DNA of 64,000 nt from Methylotuvimicrobium buryatense 5G (GCF_000341735.1 NZ_KB455575.1:3292570-3356569), one strand, 5' to 3'. Counted from the stretch's first letter, positions 27,147 to 37,060 are shown. Translations and numbers: made by a program. Notes: a model not told the origin generated them from the letters alone.

Positions 27147-28385
27147 TTAAACTGACGAGACTAATGATTGATAAAGCCGGCTATATTGATTAGCCACGAT
27201 CGAATAGGAAAAACGCGCGACCGCATCCGTCCGTGCATTTTGACTCAACTCATCGTTACGCTTTTCGTCTTGCATTACCCATTGAATACCCCATGCCAAA
27301 TCTTCAATATCAAAGGCACGGGCTAAATAACCGGAGTGTTTATGTCGAACAATATCGGGCAAGCCGCAAGTATCGAAGGCAATCACCGGAGTCCCGCAAG
27401 CGAGCGACTCAACACCGGCATTAGGTAAGTTGTCCTGGCGCGACGGCACGACAATTGCGTCCGCCGCACTATAAAAAAGACGCAAACTCACATCGTCGTG
27501 CAAATGACCTGTGTAATGCATTGGAAACCCGAATCCCTGGGGGTGTTTCGGAGCCAATTGTCCAAGTACCAATAGCTCTAAATCCGGCATCAAACCCTGT
27601 AAATGCAACAAAGACGCTTGCAATAAATCGAAGCCTTTACGAAAATCGCTTACGCCCCCTATTGCACCGAATAACAACAAAGGCACATCTTCGGGTAAAT
27701 GCAATAATTGCCGTGCCAAAGCTTTGTCGACCGGGGACCATTTTTCGGTATCGATTGCATTCGGTATCACCGTTAACGGCCAATCGCCCATCAATACGCT
27801 TTTTCGAACGCAGTCGGCCAACCAGTGACTTGGAGTCACAATATGGAACGGCCGCTGCCAATGTTTTCGCTTGTGCTTCCAAACCCAGCGGTTGACATCC
27901 AGTCCTCGTTCGGAATCCGGCCTATTTTCTTTTGTATAGCCCTCTTGCCATCGTTGATGCTCAGGATAATGTTCTGCGCCGCTAAATGCCCACATGTCGT
28001 GCAATGTCCAAACGATAGGCTTGTTGAGGCGAGCAATGTCGGAGATCGACATCATTTCATCATTGACCCAATGCAGATGAATGACACCACTATCCGATGC
28101 ATTCAAATTTTTTGAGCGATTTGAAGGCAATATCGCGAGGGAATTGAATGTCGAATTCCCCGAACTCAAAGACTTTGAGCACAAAGCGCCCAATAATGGA
28201 CGCAATTTACTAATGGCTTTAGACCATTTTGATTGGGGTCCCATTACCGTCCAATCACCCGCCTGCGCATTGGCAACACACATACGCGAATCAATACCTT
28301 GCTGTCGTAAGGCATGATGGATGCGATAAGCCGCTCGGGCAGCACCACCGCTGATATCGGAACAATTAAGATGGGTAACTTTCAA
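27147..28385 (-). CDS. Glycosyltransferase, GT4 type
   Basis: A 412-residue GT-B enzyme that starts MKVTHLNCSDISGGAARAAY, has TLHDMWAFSGAEHYPEHQRW in the acceptor half and VPSRQDNLPNAGVESLACG with VIAFDTCGLPDIV in the donor half. These match the WcaL/PglA-like GT4 proteins that follow an HDMW motif. It overlaps the methyltransferase gene upstream by 4 bp (ATGA), so they are coupled. Confidence 0.9.
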   Translation of the reverse strand: MKVTHLNCSDISGGAARAAYRIHHALRQQGIDSRMCVANAQAGDWTVMGPQSKWSKAISKLRPLLGALCSKSLSSGNSTFNSLAILPSNRSKNLNASDSGVIHLHWVNDEMMSISDIARLNKPIVWTLHDMWAFSGAEHYPEHQRWQEGYTKENRPDSERGLDVNRWVWKHKRKHWQRPFHIVTPSHWLADCVRKSVLMGDWPLTVIPNAIDTEKWSPVDKALARQLLHLPEDVPLLLFGAIGGVSDFRKGFDLLQASLLHLQGLMPDLELLVLGQLAPKHPQGFGFPMHYTGHLHDDVSLRLFYSAADAIVVPSRQDNLPNAGVESLACGTPVIAFDTCGLPDIVRHKHSGYLARAFDIEDLAWGIQWVMQDEKRNDELSQNARTDAVARFSYSIVANQYSRLYQSLVSSV

Positions 28386-29197
28386 GGTTTTATCGCCTCT
28401 AGGTACATCGATTCCGCGCCCTTTCGCGGAAGACCATTCGCATTGACATCCAAGGGCTCGAATGGAAAATCGGAAATAGCCGATGTTGTTGCGGACATTC
28501 GCCGCACATCCTTAAAGCCGGCTTGCAAAAGTAAACATTCAATCGTATGAAAATCATACATCCATGCATGTTTTTCCCCAACTCCGGTTAAACTGACATT
28601 TTGTTGCCGAAAGGTTGAAGGTAATAGCGACACAATTCCTTTTATATAAAATTGCTCCAGCTTATTAATAATCTTTTTGGGGTTTTTGATGAGTCTTGAC
28701 CAACGATTCCCCGGCAAAGTCCGAACCTGCGCATGCAGATCATACCCAGTGCGCTGCCGGACGAACTCAATCATCTCTCGTTGTTCACTAGGCTCGAAGT
28801 TTAGCCTCGCATAATAGGCAGCCAATTCACCGCCAGAAACCCGACGCACACATTGGTCTAGCATTTCCAACATCAAAAAATCGGCCTTTTCGTGTTGCTC
28901 TCCTCCTGAACGCCGCAGAGACAGATAGGTATCGCACAATTCCTCCCAATCCGGCAAGACCAAACGTAAAACGCCGCCGCTTTTGGTGATACGAAAACAT
29001 TCCGATATGAAGCCGCTAACTAATTCACGCGGTATATGCTCAATAAAGTGCGAGGAATACACAACATCCGCTTGCGCGTCCGATAATGGAAGCCGACCTA
29101 ATAAATCGGCTTGACTGACATGAGAAGAGTGCGGCATATAATCATAATTCTTCCAGCCTTCGACATAAACATCTCCGCATCCGATATTAACAAGCAT
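28382..29197 (-). CDS. Class I SAM-dependent methyltransferase in polysaccharide locus
   Basis: A predicted methyltransferase of 271 residues when started at MLVNIGCGDVYVEGWKNYD; two ATGs lie 2 and 6 codons upstream. It has motif I LVNIGCGDVYVEG, a short acidic strand DYMPHSSHVSQADL, and the SSHFIEHIPRELV block typical of methyltransferase-11-like proteins in O-antigen loci. The C-terminal half (GVGEKHAWMYDFHTIECLL) is shared with predicted SAM-dependent proteins of similar loci. It probably O-methylates a sugar; this is inferred from position. Confidence 0.8.
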   Translation of the reverse strand: MLVNIGCGDVYVEGWKNYDYMPHSSHVSQADLLGRLPLSDAQADVVYSSHFIEHIPRELVSGFISECFRITKSGGVLRLVLPDWEELCDTYLSLRRSGGEQHEKADFLMLEMLDQCVRRVSGGELAAYYARLNFEPSEQREMIEFVRQRTGYDLHAQVRTLPGNRWSRLIKNPKKIINKLEQFYIKGIVSLLPSTFRQQNVSLTGVGEKHAWMYDFHTIECLLLQAGFKDVRRMSATTSAISDFPFEPLDVNANGLPRKGAESMYLEAIKP

Positions 29198-29272
29198 ACT
29201 CATAATATTTACCATATAAAGTGAAGACTCGGCCCAAGATAACTATCTAGACAAGCCGAGCTCGAAAAACAA

Positions 29273-30175
29273 TCATATAATTTTCCAATGAGATAAGTCT
29301 CTGTCTATTAATTTTTCAAGTCTTTCGATATCGTTTTTATATAAATAGAAAAGCCTTTCTTTAGTCGCTTTATCTAGTGTTGGCTTAACTAAATTCGACT
29401 CTTGTATTTTATCTAATTTTTGATTCAATTTTTCAGTTCCAAAAAACCAAGTGAGAAGCTTTTTTAAGGTTGGCTTAAATGGATATTTGCTTTTTATAAT
29501 TGAATCGAGACACTTGTACTTTGGAACCCCTGTTTTATTTTTAAATGACGGATCACGAAATTGAAAAGTTTCATCGATACCAAGAAAAATGCATAATTCT
29601 TTTAAACATTTTTCTTTATCTTTTAAAAAATCATCGAATATTATAATTTTTACATCGTCAAAGTTTTCCAGATAAGACTTGACTGACTGATAGTAAAAGC
29701 CGGGTTTTGTGATAAAAAAACCATACCATATATTTTCCTTAACCCAGTCATCTTCTTTTCTCAAAACCTCCTCAATACTGAGCTGGTCGAATCCATCTCT
29801 TACAATATGTAAGTAATTTGAATAAGCTCTATCTATCGGGTTTCTAAGAATTAAAATAATTTTGACCGATTCCCCTAACTCCGATTTGATATTTTTTATT
29901 GATTCTTCATAATAATATAGATAATCAGGAGAAATATCGCCAATCGCCTTATTATGCTTATCGACGAATAAATTATAATATTCTTTCTTATTCGATATTA
30001 TCTTAGTCCATTGTTTTTTTGAGAATGGATTTATATTCTTGTCCGAGATATTTGAAAAGTATCTACATTCTTTTATCTCTGGCAAAAAAACGTCAGGATG
30101 TTGCTTTAAATAGCCATCCAGCGATGTAGTTCCGGACTTTGCGGCACCGGCAATCAAAAAGTTTGGCCTACTCAT
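29273..30175 (-). CDS. Sulfotransferase domain protein
   Basis: A 300-residue protein with the PAPS-binding signatures of the sulfotransferase superfamily: 5'-phosphosulfate loop FLIAGAAKSGTTSLDGYL at residues 5-22, and the 3'-phosphate motif LILRNPIDRAYSNYLHI at about 130-146. The heparan-sulfotransferase-like block GDISPDYLYY lies between them. It probably sulfates a sugar of the surface polysaccharide. Base composition is AT-rich compared with the glycosyltransferase genes downstream. It overlaps the next sulfotransferase gene by 4 bp. Confidence 0.88.
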   Translation of the reverse strand: MSRPNFLIAGAAKSGTTSLDGYLKQHPDVFLPEIKECRYFSNISDKNINPFSKKQWTKIISNKKEYYNLFVDKHNKAIGDISPDYLYYYEESIKNIKSELGESVKIILILRNPIDRAYSNYLHIVRDGFDQLSIEEVLRKEDDWVKENIWYGFFITKPGFYYQSVKSYLENFDDVKIIIFDDFLKDKEKCLKELCIFLGIDETFQFRDPSFKNKTGVPKYKCLDSIIKSKYPFKPTLKKLLTWFFGTEKLNQKLDKIQESNLVKPTLDKATKERLFYLYKNDIERLEKLIDRDLSHWKII

Positions 30176-30975
30176 ATTTCATCGACCGAGTACCCAAGAA
30201 TGTCGAGAAGTTCTTTTGTTTCCGATATTATGTATTGCCGAACACTTGCATCCATATCGGCAGCAGCTTTACCCGTACCGACAAATTGTAACTTTCTTAA
30301 TGGATCGTGTTTATTATAGAGAGATTCATTCTGTTTCATGCTTTCAAGACTCACAAGCTCAATCGCCTCATTTGCAGTATCGGAAGAAATACCGACTCCC
30401 AAATTAGTGTATAACTCAATGATTGCATCGAGTGTATTTTTTCTTAAATCTTCGAACTTGAGCACATGCATTCGTTGTGACTTGGGCTTGTTTAACCATC
30501 CTTCGACATGACTTTTCCAAGCCTGAATACCATATTTTTTATTTGTAACAAAATCTATGAGCGAACCTGAGAATTGTTGCCTTTGTGCCATAAACCCATA
30601 GTAGCTATTCATGACGCTTACAGGATTTCTAACCAAGTAAATAACATGATTGTAAAATGGGCAATATCCGTAATGGCTTTTTATAAATCTAAACTTTGGC
30701 ATATCCCACATTGGCTCGTCAATGATTGATCGGGAAACTTGAACGTCCGGAATAATCTGAGAAATATTATAATATGTTGCTCTATGAATAGACCCAGACT
30801 CGATCAAATTAATATTGGCGATGATACTGGAAAACCAAGTCACTCCACTTTTAGGAAACTCGACTATATAAATATCGCTATTCTTTGTTTTTTGCGGCAA
30901 ATATTTATAATATTTATATTCAATCAGTTTTTCTTTTGCAAAAGCAATCATATTATCAGTCCTTGTAATAGCCAT
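30172..30975 (-). CDS. Sulfotransferase domain protein
   Basis: A 267-residue sulfotransferase of the cytosolic (SULT) type: IVEFPKSGVTWFSSIIANIN as the 5'-phosphosulfate loop near residue 37 and YLVRNPVSVMNSYYGFM as the 3'-phosphate motif near 108. The C-terminal block GTGKAAADMDASVRQYI replaces the usual RKGxxGDWK. The acceptor is unknown. It overlaps its neighbours by 4 bp downstream and 20 bp upstream. Confidence 0.85.
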   Translation of the reverse strand: MAITRTDNMIAFAKEKLIEYKYYKYLPQKTKNSDIYIVEFPKSGVTWFSSIIANINLIESGSIHRATYYNISQIIPDVQVSRSIIDEPMWDMPKFRFIKSHYGYCPFYNHVIYLVRNPVSVMNSYYGFMAQRQQFSGSLIDFVTNKKYGIQAWKSHVEGWLNKPKSQRMHVLKFEDLRKNTLDAIIELYTNLGVGISSDTANEAIELVSLESMKQNESLYNKHDPLRKLQFVGTGKAAADMDASVRQYIISETKELLDILGYSVDEI

Positions 30976-31945
30976 ACTTCCCCAGACTTAGCTTAAAACT
31001 CTGGGATAATTTTTTGTTAGCGTCTTCATAGATCTCCAAAATCGCCTTCCTTTGCTCAGAACTCATAGATATGGACTTGCTAATATGATCATTTTTTGAA
31101 AGCACAATCGAACGCAACCATTCTTTTTGTCTTTTTGAAAGCTTGATTTTAGCAATAGGCAAATATTTTTCTTTGAAAAAATATAACTTATCCAAAAGCG
31201 TCGTTTTTCTTATTCTCTTATAACCGTGACTAGTGCTTCGAATATTCTCTTGCTTATCTATGAATTCTTTTTGTATGCAATTGCCATCGACACCCAAAAA
31301 ATCACATAAATTATTATAAAATTCTTTAGGATCATGTTGGAGTTGTTCGAATACGATTACATGGATATTTCTGTCGCCGAATATTTTTTTATATTGAGAA
31401 ACAACATCATTATAATCCAGAGATTTTTTAAATGCATGCTCACTTTTATCTTCTAAAAATAAACTTAAAAATTTTAAAAAAGTATCCGTCTCATTATATT
31501 TAGAATAATAATGCGTATATGATTGCGCATAAAGAGATGCTATCATGTCATCATGCTTTCTTATTGAAATTAGAATTTTTACGTCATATCGATTCTCATC
31601 AAATGCTCTTCTTAAAGCCATGGCAATATTATTACAACTAGGTAAATAATCTTTCCCTTTTATCCTTGATATCCGCAAGCAATCGAATAAAAATGCCTCT
31701 TCTGAAAGAATAGCTTTATTTTTTATTACGCTATCATCAAGAGTGCTGCTTATTTGCGATCTGACTTCATCATTGAAAATTATTTTAGCTATCAGTTCAT
31801 CTTCGAATACAAATTTATTTTCCTTATCATAAAATTTACCTAAATATTGTATATCTTCAATATTTGGAAAAAAATGGTTTTGCAAGGTAGTCGTCCCTGT
31901 TTTTGGGTAACCAATATGAATAAATATTGTTTTTTTATTTTCCAT
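30956..31945 (-). CDS. Sulfotransferase-like protein
   Basis: A 329-residue protein with an N-terminal PAPS-loop-like segment FIHIGYPKTGTTTLQNHFF (residues 9-27) and a later ISIRKHDDMIASLYAQS segment corresponding to the 3'-phosphate motif, less canonical than in the two neighbours. The middle contains FEQLQHDPKEFYNNLCDFLG, usual in this superfamily. It is very AT-rich, Lys- and Ile-rich, and overlaps both neighbouring genes, so all three sulfotransferase genes and the flippase form one transcription unit. Confidence 0.8.
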   Translation of the reverse strand: MENKKTIFIHIGYPKTGTTTLQNHFFPNIEDIQYLGKFYDKENKFVFEDELIAKIIFNDEVRSQISSTLDDSVIKNKAILSEEAFLFDCLRISRIKGKDYLPSCNNIAMALRRAFDENRYDVKILISIRKHDDMIASLYAQSYTHYYSKYNETDTFLKFLSLFLEDKSEHAFKKSLDYNDVVSQYKKIFGDRNIHVIVFEQLQHDPKEFYNNLCDFLGVDGNCIQKEFIDKQENIRSTSHGYKRIRKTTLLDKLYFFKEKYLPIAKIKLSKRQKEWLRSIVLSKNDHISKSISMSSEQRKAILEIYEDANKKLSQSFKLSLGKYGYYKD

Positions 31946-33272
31946 TTTTATCCCAACTGATCCAATAAAATGTCAACAACGCCTTAGTTTGAAGTTTGAA
32001 GTTTATTCTAGTTCCTTTAAAAATGGCATTGCCTAAATATATAGCCAAAAAATAAGAAATTAAAGTCGCAAAAGCAGCGCCAATAAGACCATAATGGTTA
32101 ATGAGTATTAAGTTAAGCACAACATTAATCACCGCTCCGACAACTAGATTAAACGATATCAGCTTTTGCTTATTCTCAGCCGTATACCACATCCTGGAAC
32201 CATTATTCATAAAAATAAATATATTAGACCATATATAAATAATTAAAATACCGACTGACGGCAAGTATTCGGAACCAAAAGCAGTTTCGACAATTTCTTC
32301 CGAAAACAAAGTAATTGCTATCGATATTACAACCGAAATAAGTATCAGAAGCCTATATAAGTTTAAGAGCCTTTGATAATACAACTTTTCGTCGACTTTT
32401 TTTGCATTCAATACGGCTGGAAATAATGAGGTAGTCACCGCAGCAGTAATAAATAACCATACTTCTGTTAACCTTACTGCAACGGCATAATAACCCACCG
32501 ATACAGGCCCCATAATCTCCTTAATCATTACTTGATCGATTTTCATATAAACCGATATAGCAACACCGGATATTATCATCGGCCAGGATTCTTTAAGTAG
32601 CTTTCTGGCGATGGCTAAATCGAATATTCGGTAAAATGTTGGTTTTTTTTGTAATCGATAGGCGACAATATAACTGATGGCAAGACTAAGACTATCGACA
32701 AGCACAACGAGTACAAACCATAAAAGCTCCGCTTTAACCAAAACCAAATATATTTTGATAAGTGACGACAATGCTAGCTGAATAGTCTTGCAAATGGAAA
32801 CGACTTTTCCTTGTACTTTAGATTGAAAATAAAAATCAATAACCTCAAAACCTTGGAAAATTATTCCCGCCCCTATAATAAAAATATATAGATTAGTCGT
32901 CGCATCGTTTGATGTGAAAGGAAGAATAACCGCGATAAATGTCAAGGCTAGAATTGCACCTATAATTTTTAACCAAAATGCCGTTCCCAAATACTTGTCA
33001 CGTTCATTCGGCTCGTTTACTAAGTCCCTTATCAATATCCCGTCAAAACCTAATTTTGCCACACACCCAAAAATAGCGGTAAACGAAAGCACATAACTCA
33101 ACACACCAAATTGTTCCGGCCCCAGAAATCGAGCCACCCATATTCCAACAAGCAACCCGGCGACTATGCGTAAGACCTTCTCGCTCATTAGCCATAGGAT
33201 ATTATTCAAATAACGTATAAACCCTCGCTTTTTGATAATCGATCTAATCCTATTAGGGATATTATTCAACAT
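31935..33272 (-). CDS. Oligosaccharide flippase (Wzx/RfbX-like)
   Basis: A 445-residue, mostly hydrophobic protein of the MATE-like polysaccharide exporter superfamily, with about 12 predicted helices. The N-terminal pattern VLRIVAGLLVGIWVARFLGP and the GPEQFGVLSYVLSF block are typical of Wzx flippases that move lipid-linked repeat units across the inner membrane. Its presence implies a Wzx/Wzy-type assembly, but no Wzy polymerase or Wzz regulator is seen in the window. It is first of the visible minus-strand polysaccharide run and is AT-rich. Confidence 0.9.
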   Translation of the reverse strand: MLNNIPNRIRSIIKKRGFIRYLNNILWLMSEKVLRIVAGLLVGIWVARFLGPEQFGVLSYVLSFTAIFGCVAKLGFDGILIRDLVNEPNERDKYLGTAFWLKIIGAILALTFIAVILPFTSNDATTNLYIFIIGAGIIFQGFEVIDFYFQSKVQGKVVSICKTIQLALSSLIKIYLVLVKAELLWFVLVVLVDSLSLAISYIVAYRLQKKPTFYRIFDLAIARKLLKESWPMIISGVAISVYMKIDQVMIKEIMGPVSVGYYAVAVRLTEVWLFITAAVTTSLFPAVLNAKKVDEKLYYQRLLNLYRLLILISVVISIAITLFSEEIVETAFGSEYLPSVGILIIYIWSNIFIFMNNGSRMWYTAENKQKLISFNLVVGAVINVVLNLILINHYGLIGAAFATLISYFLAIYLGNAIFKGTRINFKLQTKALLTFYWISWDKNGK

Positions 33273-33357
33273 TCAATAATACCTATTTTTTAAAATCATG
33301 CTATTCCAGAATTGCCCATCTCAATAATTTACTTGTGAATATTCAGTTCCCTGGCAA

Positions 33358-33391
33358 TTATCGTTCCCACGCTTTGCGTGGAAACGATAGG
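33358..33391. repeat. Palindrome with GTTCCCACGC / GCGTGGAAAC
   Basis: TATCGTTCCCACGC, a TTT loop and GCGTGGAAACGATA form a long hairpin upstream of the flippase gene. Such GTTCCCACGCxxxGCGTGG palindromes are widespread intergenic repeats in several Proteobacteria. Adjacent sequence (33476-33505) contains half of the GGACGTATTCACGGCGTCC module also seen at 25256 and near 48689 and 48932. Confidence 0.7.
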
Positions 33392-33521
33392 GAAAGTGAA
33401 TATACCTTTCGCACTTCAAATTTCGGCAGTGCCTGAGGAGGCGCCGAGGTGCTCGGCAAAGGCTTTGCCAGCATAGAGCCTACAGGGACGTATTCACGGC
33501 GTCCTTTGATGTGCATCCCGG

Positions 33522-33783
33522 CAGCAATTCCCAATTTGGAGATCAAAAAGGGTGTGGGGTATGCTTGGCGAGGATGTCGGCAGCAGGGGCAGATTTTTGC
33601 TCCTCGGCAATTGCTCCTGCATTGCCCTACTACACGCCATCCTTGGCGTAATGCAAAATCTGCATTCACACCATCCTTGGCGCTTAGCTGCCGCCAAGCC
33701 CCCATGGATGGGTTTACGGCGTTCCTCGACAGGCATACCCCACACCCTAAAATCGGCGAAACTACTCAAACTGGGAATTGCTG
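33522..33783. mobile_element. CAGCAATTCCCA-ended palindromic element, copy 1
   Basis: Ends CAGCAATTCCCAATTTG and CAAACTGGGAATTGCTG (16 of 17 positions inverse-complementary). A second internal pair is GGGTGTGGGGTATGC and GCATACCCCACACCC. No matching direct repeat flanks this copy. The copy at 42669-42967 has one. It is non-coding apart from chance ORFs. Confidence 0.75.
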
Positions 33784-33942
33784 GTATCACACAGCACCCT
33801 TTGACGGACACTCCGGTGCCGAATTTTGATCTACGATCGCTATATCAAAGAGATGGGCTGAATATTTACCGAAATGTTCGTTGGATTTTTGCCTCGAGAA
33901 AGGTACGACTACAGAAAATACCCAATGCGAATAGCCTTTCCC

Positions 33943-34200
33943 TCATTGAATTTTACCACCTCCCGAAAGCAATATTGGCGGCATTTGCACGAAAAAGCCC
34001 TTGGCTTTAAGGCTCTCGATCACTTTCCCTGAATCTTCGCGGGCCAATTTTCTATCCGACGTCAACTCGAGTTCCATCACGAATTGCATCGGACTCATTG
34101 ACTTGAACAAAGTATCCGGCACTTCGGTAAAGTCGTCTTTTTTATCGATGTACAAATAAAGCTCTTCTTTTTTTAGACTTTTATAAATAAAACACTGCAT
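33943..34200 (-). CDS. YcgL domain-containing protein
   Basis: An 85-residue protein matching the YcgL family along its whole length: MQCFIYKSLKKEELYLYIDK at the N terminus, DFTEVPDTLF, the PMQFVMELELTSDRKLARED block and the C-terminal GFFVQMPP. The function of the family is not established; it is found only in gammaproteobacteria, which supports the taxonomic call. In enterics it lies near minCDE or rnd; here it is next to a CPBP protease gene (divergent) and a repeat element. Confidence 0.9.
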   Translation of the reverse strand: MQCFIYKSLKKEELYLYIDKKDDFTEVPDTLFKSMSPMQFVMELELTSDRKLAREDSGKVIESLKAKGFFVQMPPILLSGGGKIQ

Positions 34201-34286
34201 AATCGGATTCTTTTAAACGACAACGGATTGAGCATTTTAGCTGTTTTTGTTTAGAATCCCTATGCCGATTAATTTACGATTCCCTC

Positions 34287-34877
34287 ATGGCCAAATCCTC
34301 ATTCGACTCTTCCCGCTTTTTTACCACCGCCTGCAATTTCGAAGGCTCGCTGATTCTAGTCGCCGCTTTGTTGGGCTGGTTCGCCGGTATTAACCCTTTT
34401 GCCGATCTTTATTTTTCCGAACAAGCGCTTTTTTACGGTATTGTCGGCACGGTGCCGTTATTTATATTTTTTTTCGCGCTAGAGCAAATCAATATCCCGT
34501 CGATTCGTAAAATTCGCAGCTTACTGGTCGACACTTTGGGTTCCGGGCTGAAAACGTGCCATTGGACCGATATTTTTTTTCTCGCCGCGATCGCAGGATT
34601 TTCAGAGGAGTTATTGTTTAGAGGATTGATTCAACCGTGGATCGAAGCGTCTTGGGGTATAGCGGCGGGACTTATCGGCAGTAATATCATTTTTGGATTG
34701 GTCCATGCCGTGACACCGCTTTATGCGCTACTGGCAACCTTAATCGGTATTTATCTCGGCTTGGCAATGGACTTCGGCGGCGAAAGAAACCTGATGACGC
34801 CGATGATCATTCACGGACTCTACGATTTTCTGGCGTTTTTGATGATTATGAAATCGTTCCGTCGCGGTAGCGAATAG
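34287..34877 (+). CDS. CPBP-family intramembrane metalloprotease
   Basis: A 196-residue membrane protein with the three CPBP (Abi/CAAX-protease) motifs: EELLFRGLIQPW (about residues 109-120), FGLVHAVTP (about 137-145), and HGLYDFLAF near residue 175. Glu and His residues of these motifs bind the catalytic metal. There are at least five hydrophobic helices. Members cleave within membranes or modify prenylated peptides; no substrate is suggested here. It converges with the GGDEF/EAL gene. Confidence 0.9.
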   Translation: MAKSSFDSSRFFTTACNFEGSLILVAALLGWFAGINPFADLYFSEQALFYGIVGTVPLFIFFFALEQINIPSIRKIRSLLVDTLGSGLKTCHWTDIFFLAAIAGFSEELLFRGLIQPWIEASWGIAAGLIGSNIIFGLVHAVTPLYALLATLIGIYLGLAMDFGGERNLMTPMIIHGLYDFLAFLMIMKSFRRGSE

Positions 34878-34900
34878 TGGTGTCTTTTTCTTTATTTTTC

Positions 34901-37060
34901 TTATTCGCCCAACGGCTCGGGGCGACCCAACCAAAAGCCTTGCGCATAGTCGACGCCTAATTCCAATAAATGTAAATAGATCTCTTCGGTTTCGACGAAT
35001 TCGGCAATCGTTTGTTTGCCAAGCAAGTGCCCGATTTCATTGATCGATTTGACCATTGCCAAATCGACCGGATCGCAACAAATATCCTTGACAAACATTC
35101 CGTCGATTTTTAGAAAATCCACCGGCAGATTTTTTAGATAGGCGAACGACGACAAGCCGCTGCCGAAATCGTCCAACGCAAAACGGCATCCTAGCGTTTT
35201 CAAGGCCCCCATGAATCGAGTCGCTTGGTTCAAATTGGCAATCGCGGCGGTTTCGGTCACTTCAAAACAAAAGCGATCCGCCGGTAACTTGAATTTTTTT
35301 AGCGCCGCTTGAATACAGAGTTGAGCCGAATCGGAACCGAGCGTTTGCCCCGATAAATTGATCGAACACATCGACAAATCAGCCAATGCGCCCGAATGTT
35401 CGGCAAACCAAAGCAGCGTATTTTCGATGATATACTCGTCGATTCGGCTCATTAGGCCGTATCGCTCGGCGGCCGGAATAAATGCGCCGGGCAAAATGAC
35501 CTCCCGGTCGGCACTCAAAATCCTGACCAAAATTTCATAATGCTCGCCATTTTGCGTTCCGGTCGTGCAGATAGGTTGACGGTATAATTGAAAGCGTTTA
35601 TGGTCGAGCGCGTCGTTAAGTTTGGCGACCCATTGCATTTGCCCGGATAGCCGGCGAATTTCCTCGTCGTTTTTTTGATAGACAAAAACTCGATTACGTC
35701 CGGCATCTTTCGCGGCATAACAAGAGGCATCGGCAACCATTAACAAATCGTTCAAGCAGTTAAACTCCTCGGTGATCGCCATCAAGCCAATGCTGACTCC
35801 GATATGAAAGCTTTGGTTGTTCCAGTTGAATCGATAATCGGCAATGATTTCGCGCAGCTCATCGGCCAATCGTTCAGCCTGCTCGATTCCGCAATGCTCC
35901 ATCAGCACCCCGAATTCGTCGCCGCCCAAGCGCGCCAACGTATCCCGTTTGCGTACCTTACGCTGCAGCAATGAAGTAACCTGCTTGAGTAATTCATCGC
36001 CGGCGGTATGTCCGCAAGTATCGTTAATCACTTTGAATTGATCGAGATCGAGATAGCAAAACGCAAATTGATCTTCGCATACTTTACGAGTCTGCAATAC
36101 GCGGTTCAGCCGCGTCTCGAATTCGCGGCGATTGACCAAGCCCGTCAATGGATCGTGCGACGCTTGATAGGCCAGCTCTCTCGATAAACGTCGGGCATGA
36201 CTGACATCGCTGAATACCAAAACTACGCCTTGAATTTCGTTACCTTCCCCGCGAATCGGAGCCGCTGAATCCTGTATCGCATATTCGCGGCCCAATCGAT
36301 CGATTAAAACTGTTCCGGTCACCAGAATTTTCGACTCACCCTCGGATAAACATTGAGCGACCGGATTCGGCAATGGCTTTCGGGTTTTTTCGTCGATAAT
36401 ATGGAAAACTTCATCGATAGGGCGGCCGAGTGCTTCGGCATGCCGCCATTCGGTCAGTTTTTCGGCGGCGGGATTGATGAACTCGATCAGGCCCGTATCG
36501 CCGGTGACGATCACCGCATCGCCGATCGATTTGAGGGTTACTTGTGCGCGCTCTTTTTCCTGCATCAGCCTTTCCTCGGCCCGCTTGCGGTAATCGATTT
36601 CCAAACGCAATTCGGCGGTACGTTCTTCAACCAATTTTTCGAGATGCCGGCGATAAGATTCCAGTTCCGCCTCGACCGCTTTCGCTTTTAAAACATTGTC
36701 GATTGTAATCGGAATAAGATGCAGATATTCGCCGTTGAGATCCTTGGTCAAATAATCGGCGGCACCCAGCTTCAGAGCCTTCACGGCGACGGCTTCGTTA
36801 CCGCTGCCGGTCACGAAAATAATCGGCGTTGCCATCGGAATATAATCGACGATATCGAATGCGGTACCGTCGCCGAGCGCATGGTCGGCCAACACGATCT
36901 CGAAAGTCTGTTTTTTCAACAGATCAACCGCTTCAGCCACCGATCCTGCAATCGTATAGTCGTAAGGTAATTGCTCTTGCTTGACAAAGCGCTTGAAACT
37001 CATCTGATCGGCCAAATCGTCTTCGACTAACAGCAAGTTTACCGGCTTTTTCCGATTCAT
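34901..37060 (-). CDS. Response regulator with PAS, GGDEF and EAL domains
   Basis: A 719-residue c-di-GMP signalling protein. Order: receiver domain (residues ~5-125; phospho-acceptor Asp in IVLADHALGDG), a coiled coil (ELESYRRHLEKLVEERTAEL), a PAS domain (~165-290), GGDEF with the intact ARLGGDEFGVLM motif near residue 400, and EAL with YEILVRIL at the EAL position and DDFGSGLSSFAYLKNLP. Both active sites look preserved, although the EAL motif reads EIL. I start at the ATG at 37058-37060, which overlaps the upstream receiver gene's stop (ATGA). Confidence 0.92.
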   Translation of the reverse strand: MNRKKPVNLLLVEDDLADQMSFKRFVKQEQLPYDYTIAGSVAEAVDLLKKQTFEIVLADHALGDGTAFDIVDYIPMATPIIFVTGSGNEAVAVKALKLGAADYLTKDLNGEYLHLIPITIDNVLKAKAVEAELESYRRHLEKLVEERTAELRLEIDYRKRAEERLMQEKERAQVTLKSIGDAVIVTGDTGLIEFINPAAEKLTEWRHAEALGRPIDEVFHIIDEKTRKPLPNPVAQCLSEGESKILVTGTVLIDRLGREYAIQDSAAPIRGEGNEIQGVVLVFSDVSHARRLSRELAYQASHDPLTGLVNRREFETRLNRVLQTRKVCEDQFAFCYLDLDQFKVINDTCGHTAGDELLKQVTSLLQRKVRKRDTLARLGGDEFGVLMEHCGIEQAERLADELREIIADYRFNWNNQSFHIGVSIGLMAITEEFNCLNDLLMVADASCYAAKDAGRNRVFVYQKNDEEIRRLSGQMQWVAKLNDALDHKRFQLYRQPICTTGTQNGEHYEILVRILSADREVILPGAFIPAAERYGLMSRIDEYIIENTLLWFAEHSGALADLSMCSINLSGQTLGSDSAQLCIQAALKKFKLPADRFCFEVTETAAIANLNQATRFMGALKTLGCRFALDDFGSGLSSFAYLKNLPVDFLKIDGMFVKDICCDPVDLAMVKSINEIGHLLGKQTIAEFVETEEIYLHLLELGVDYAQGFWLGRPEPLGE

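Noticed and set aside
33552..34010. Plus-strand 152-codon ORF across 33552-34010
   Set aside because: It reads through a palindromic repeat element and the antisense of the YcgL gene.
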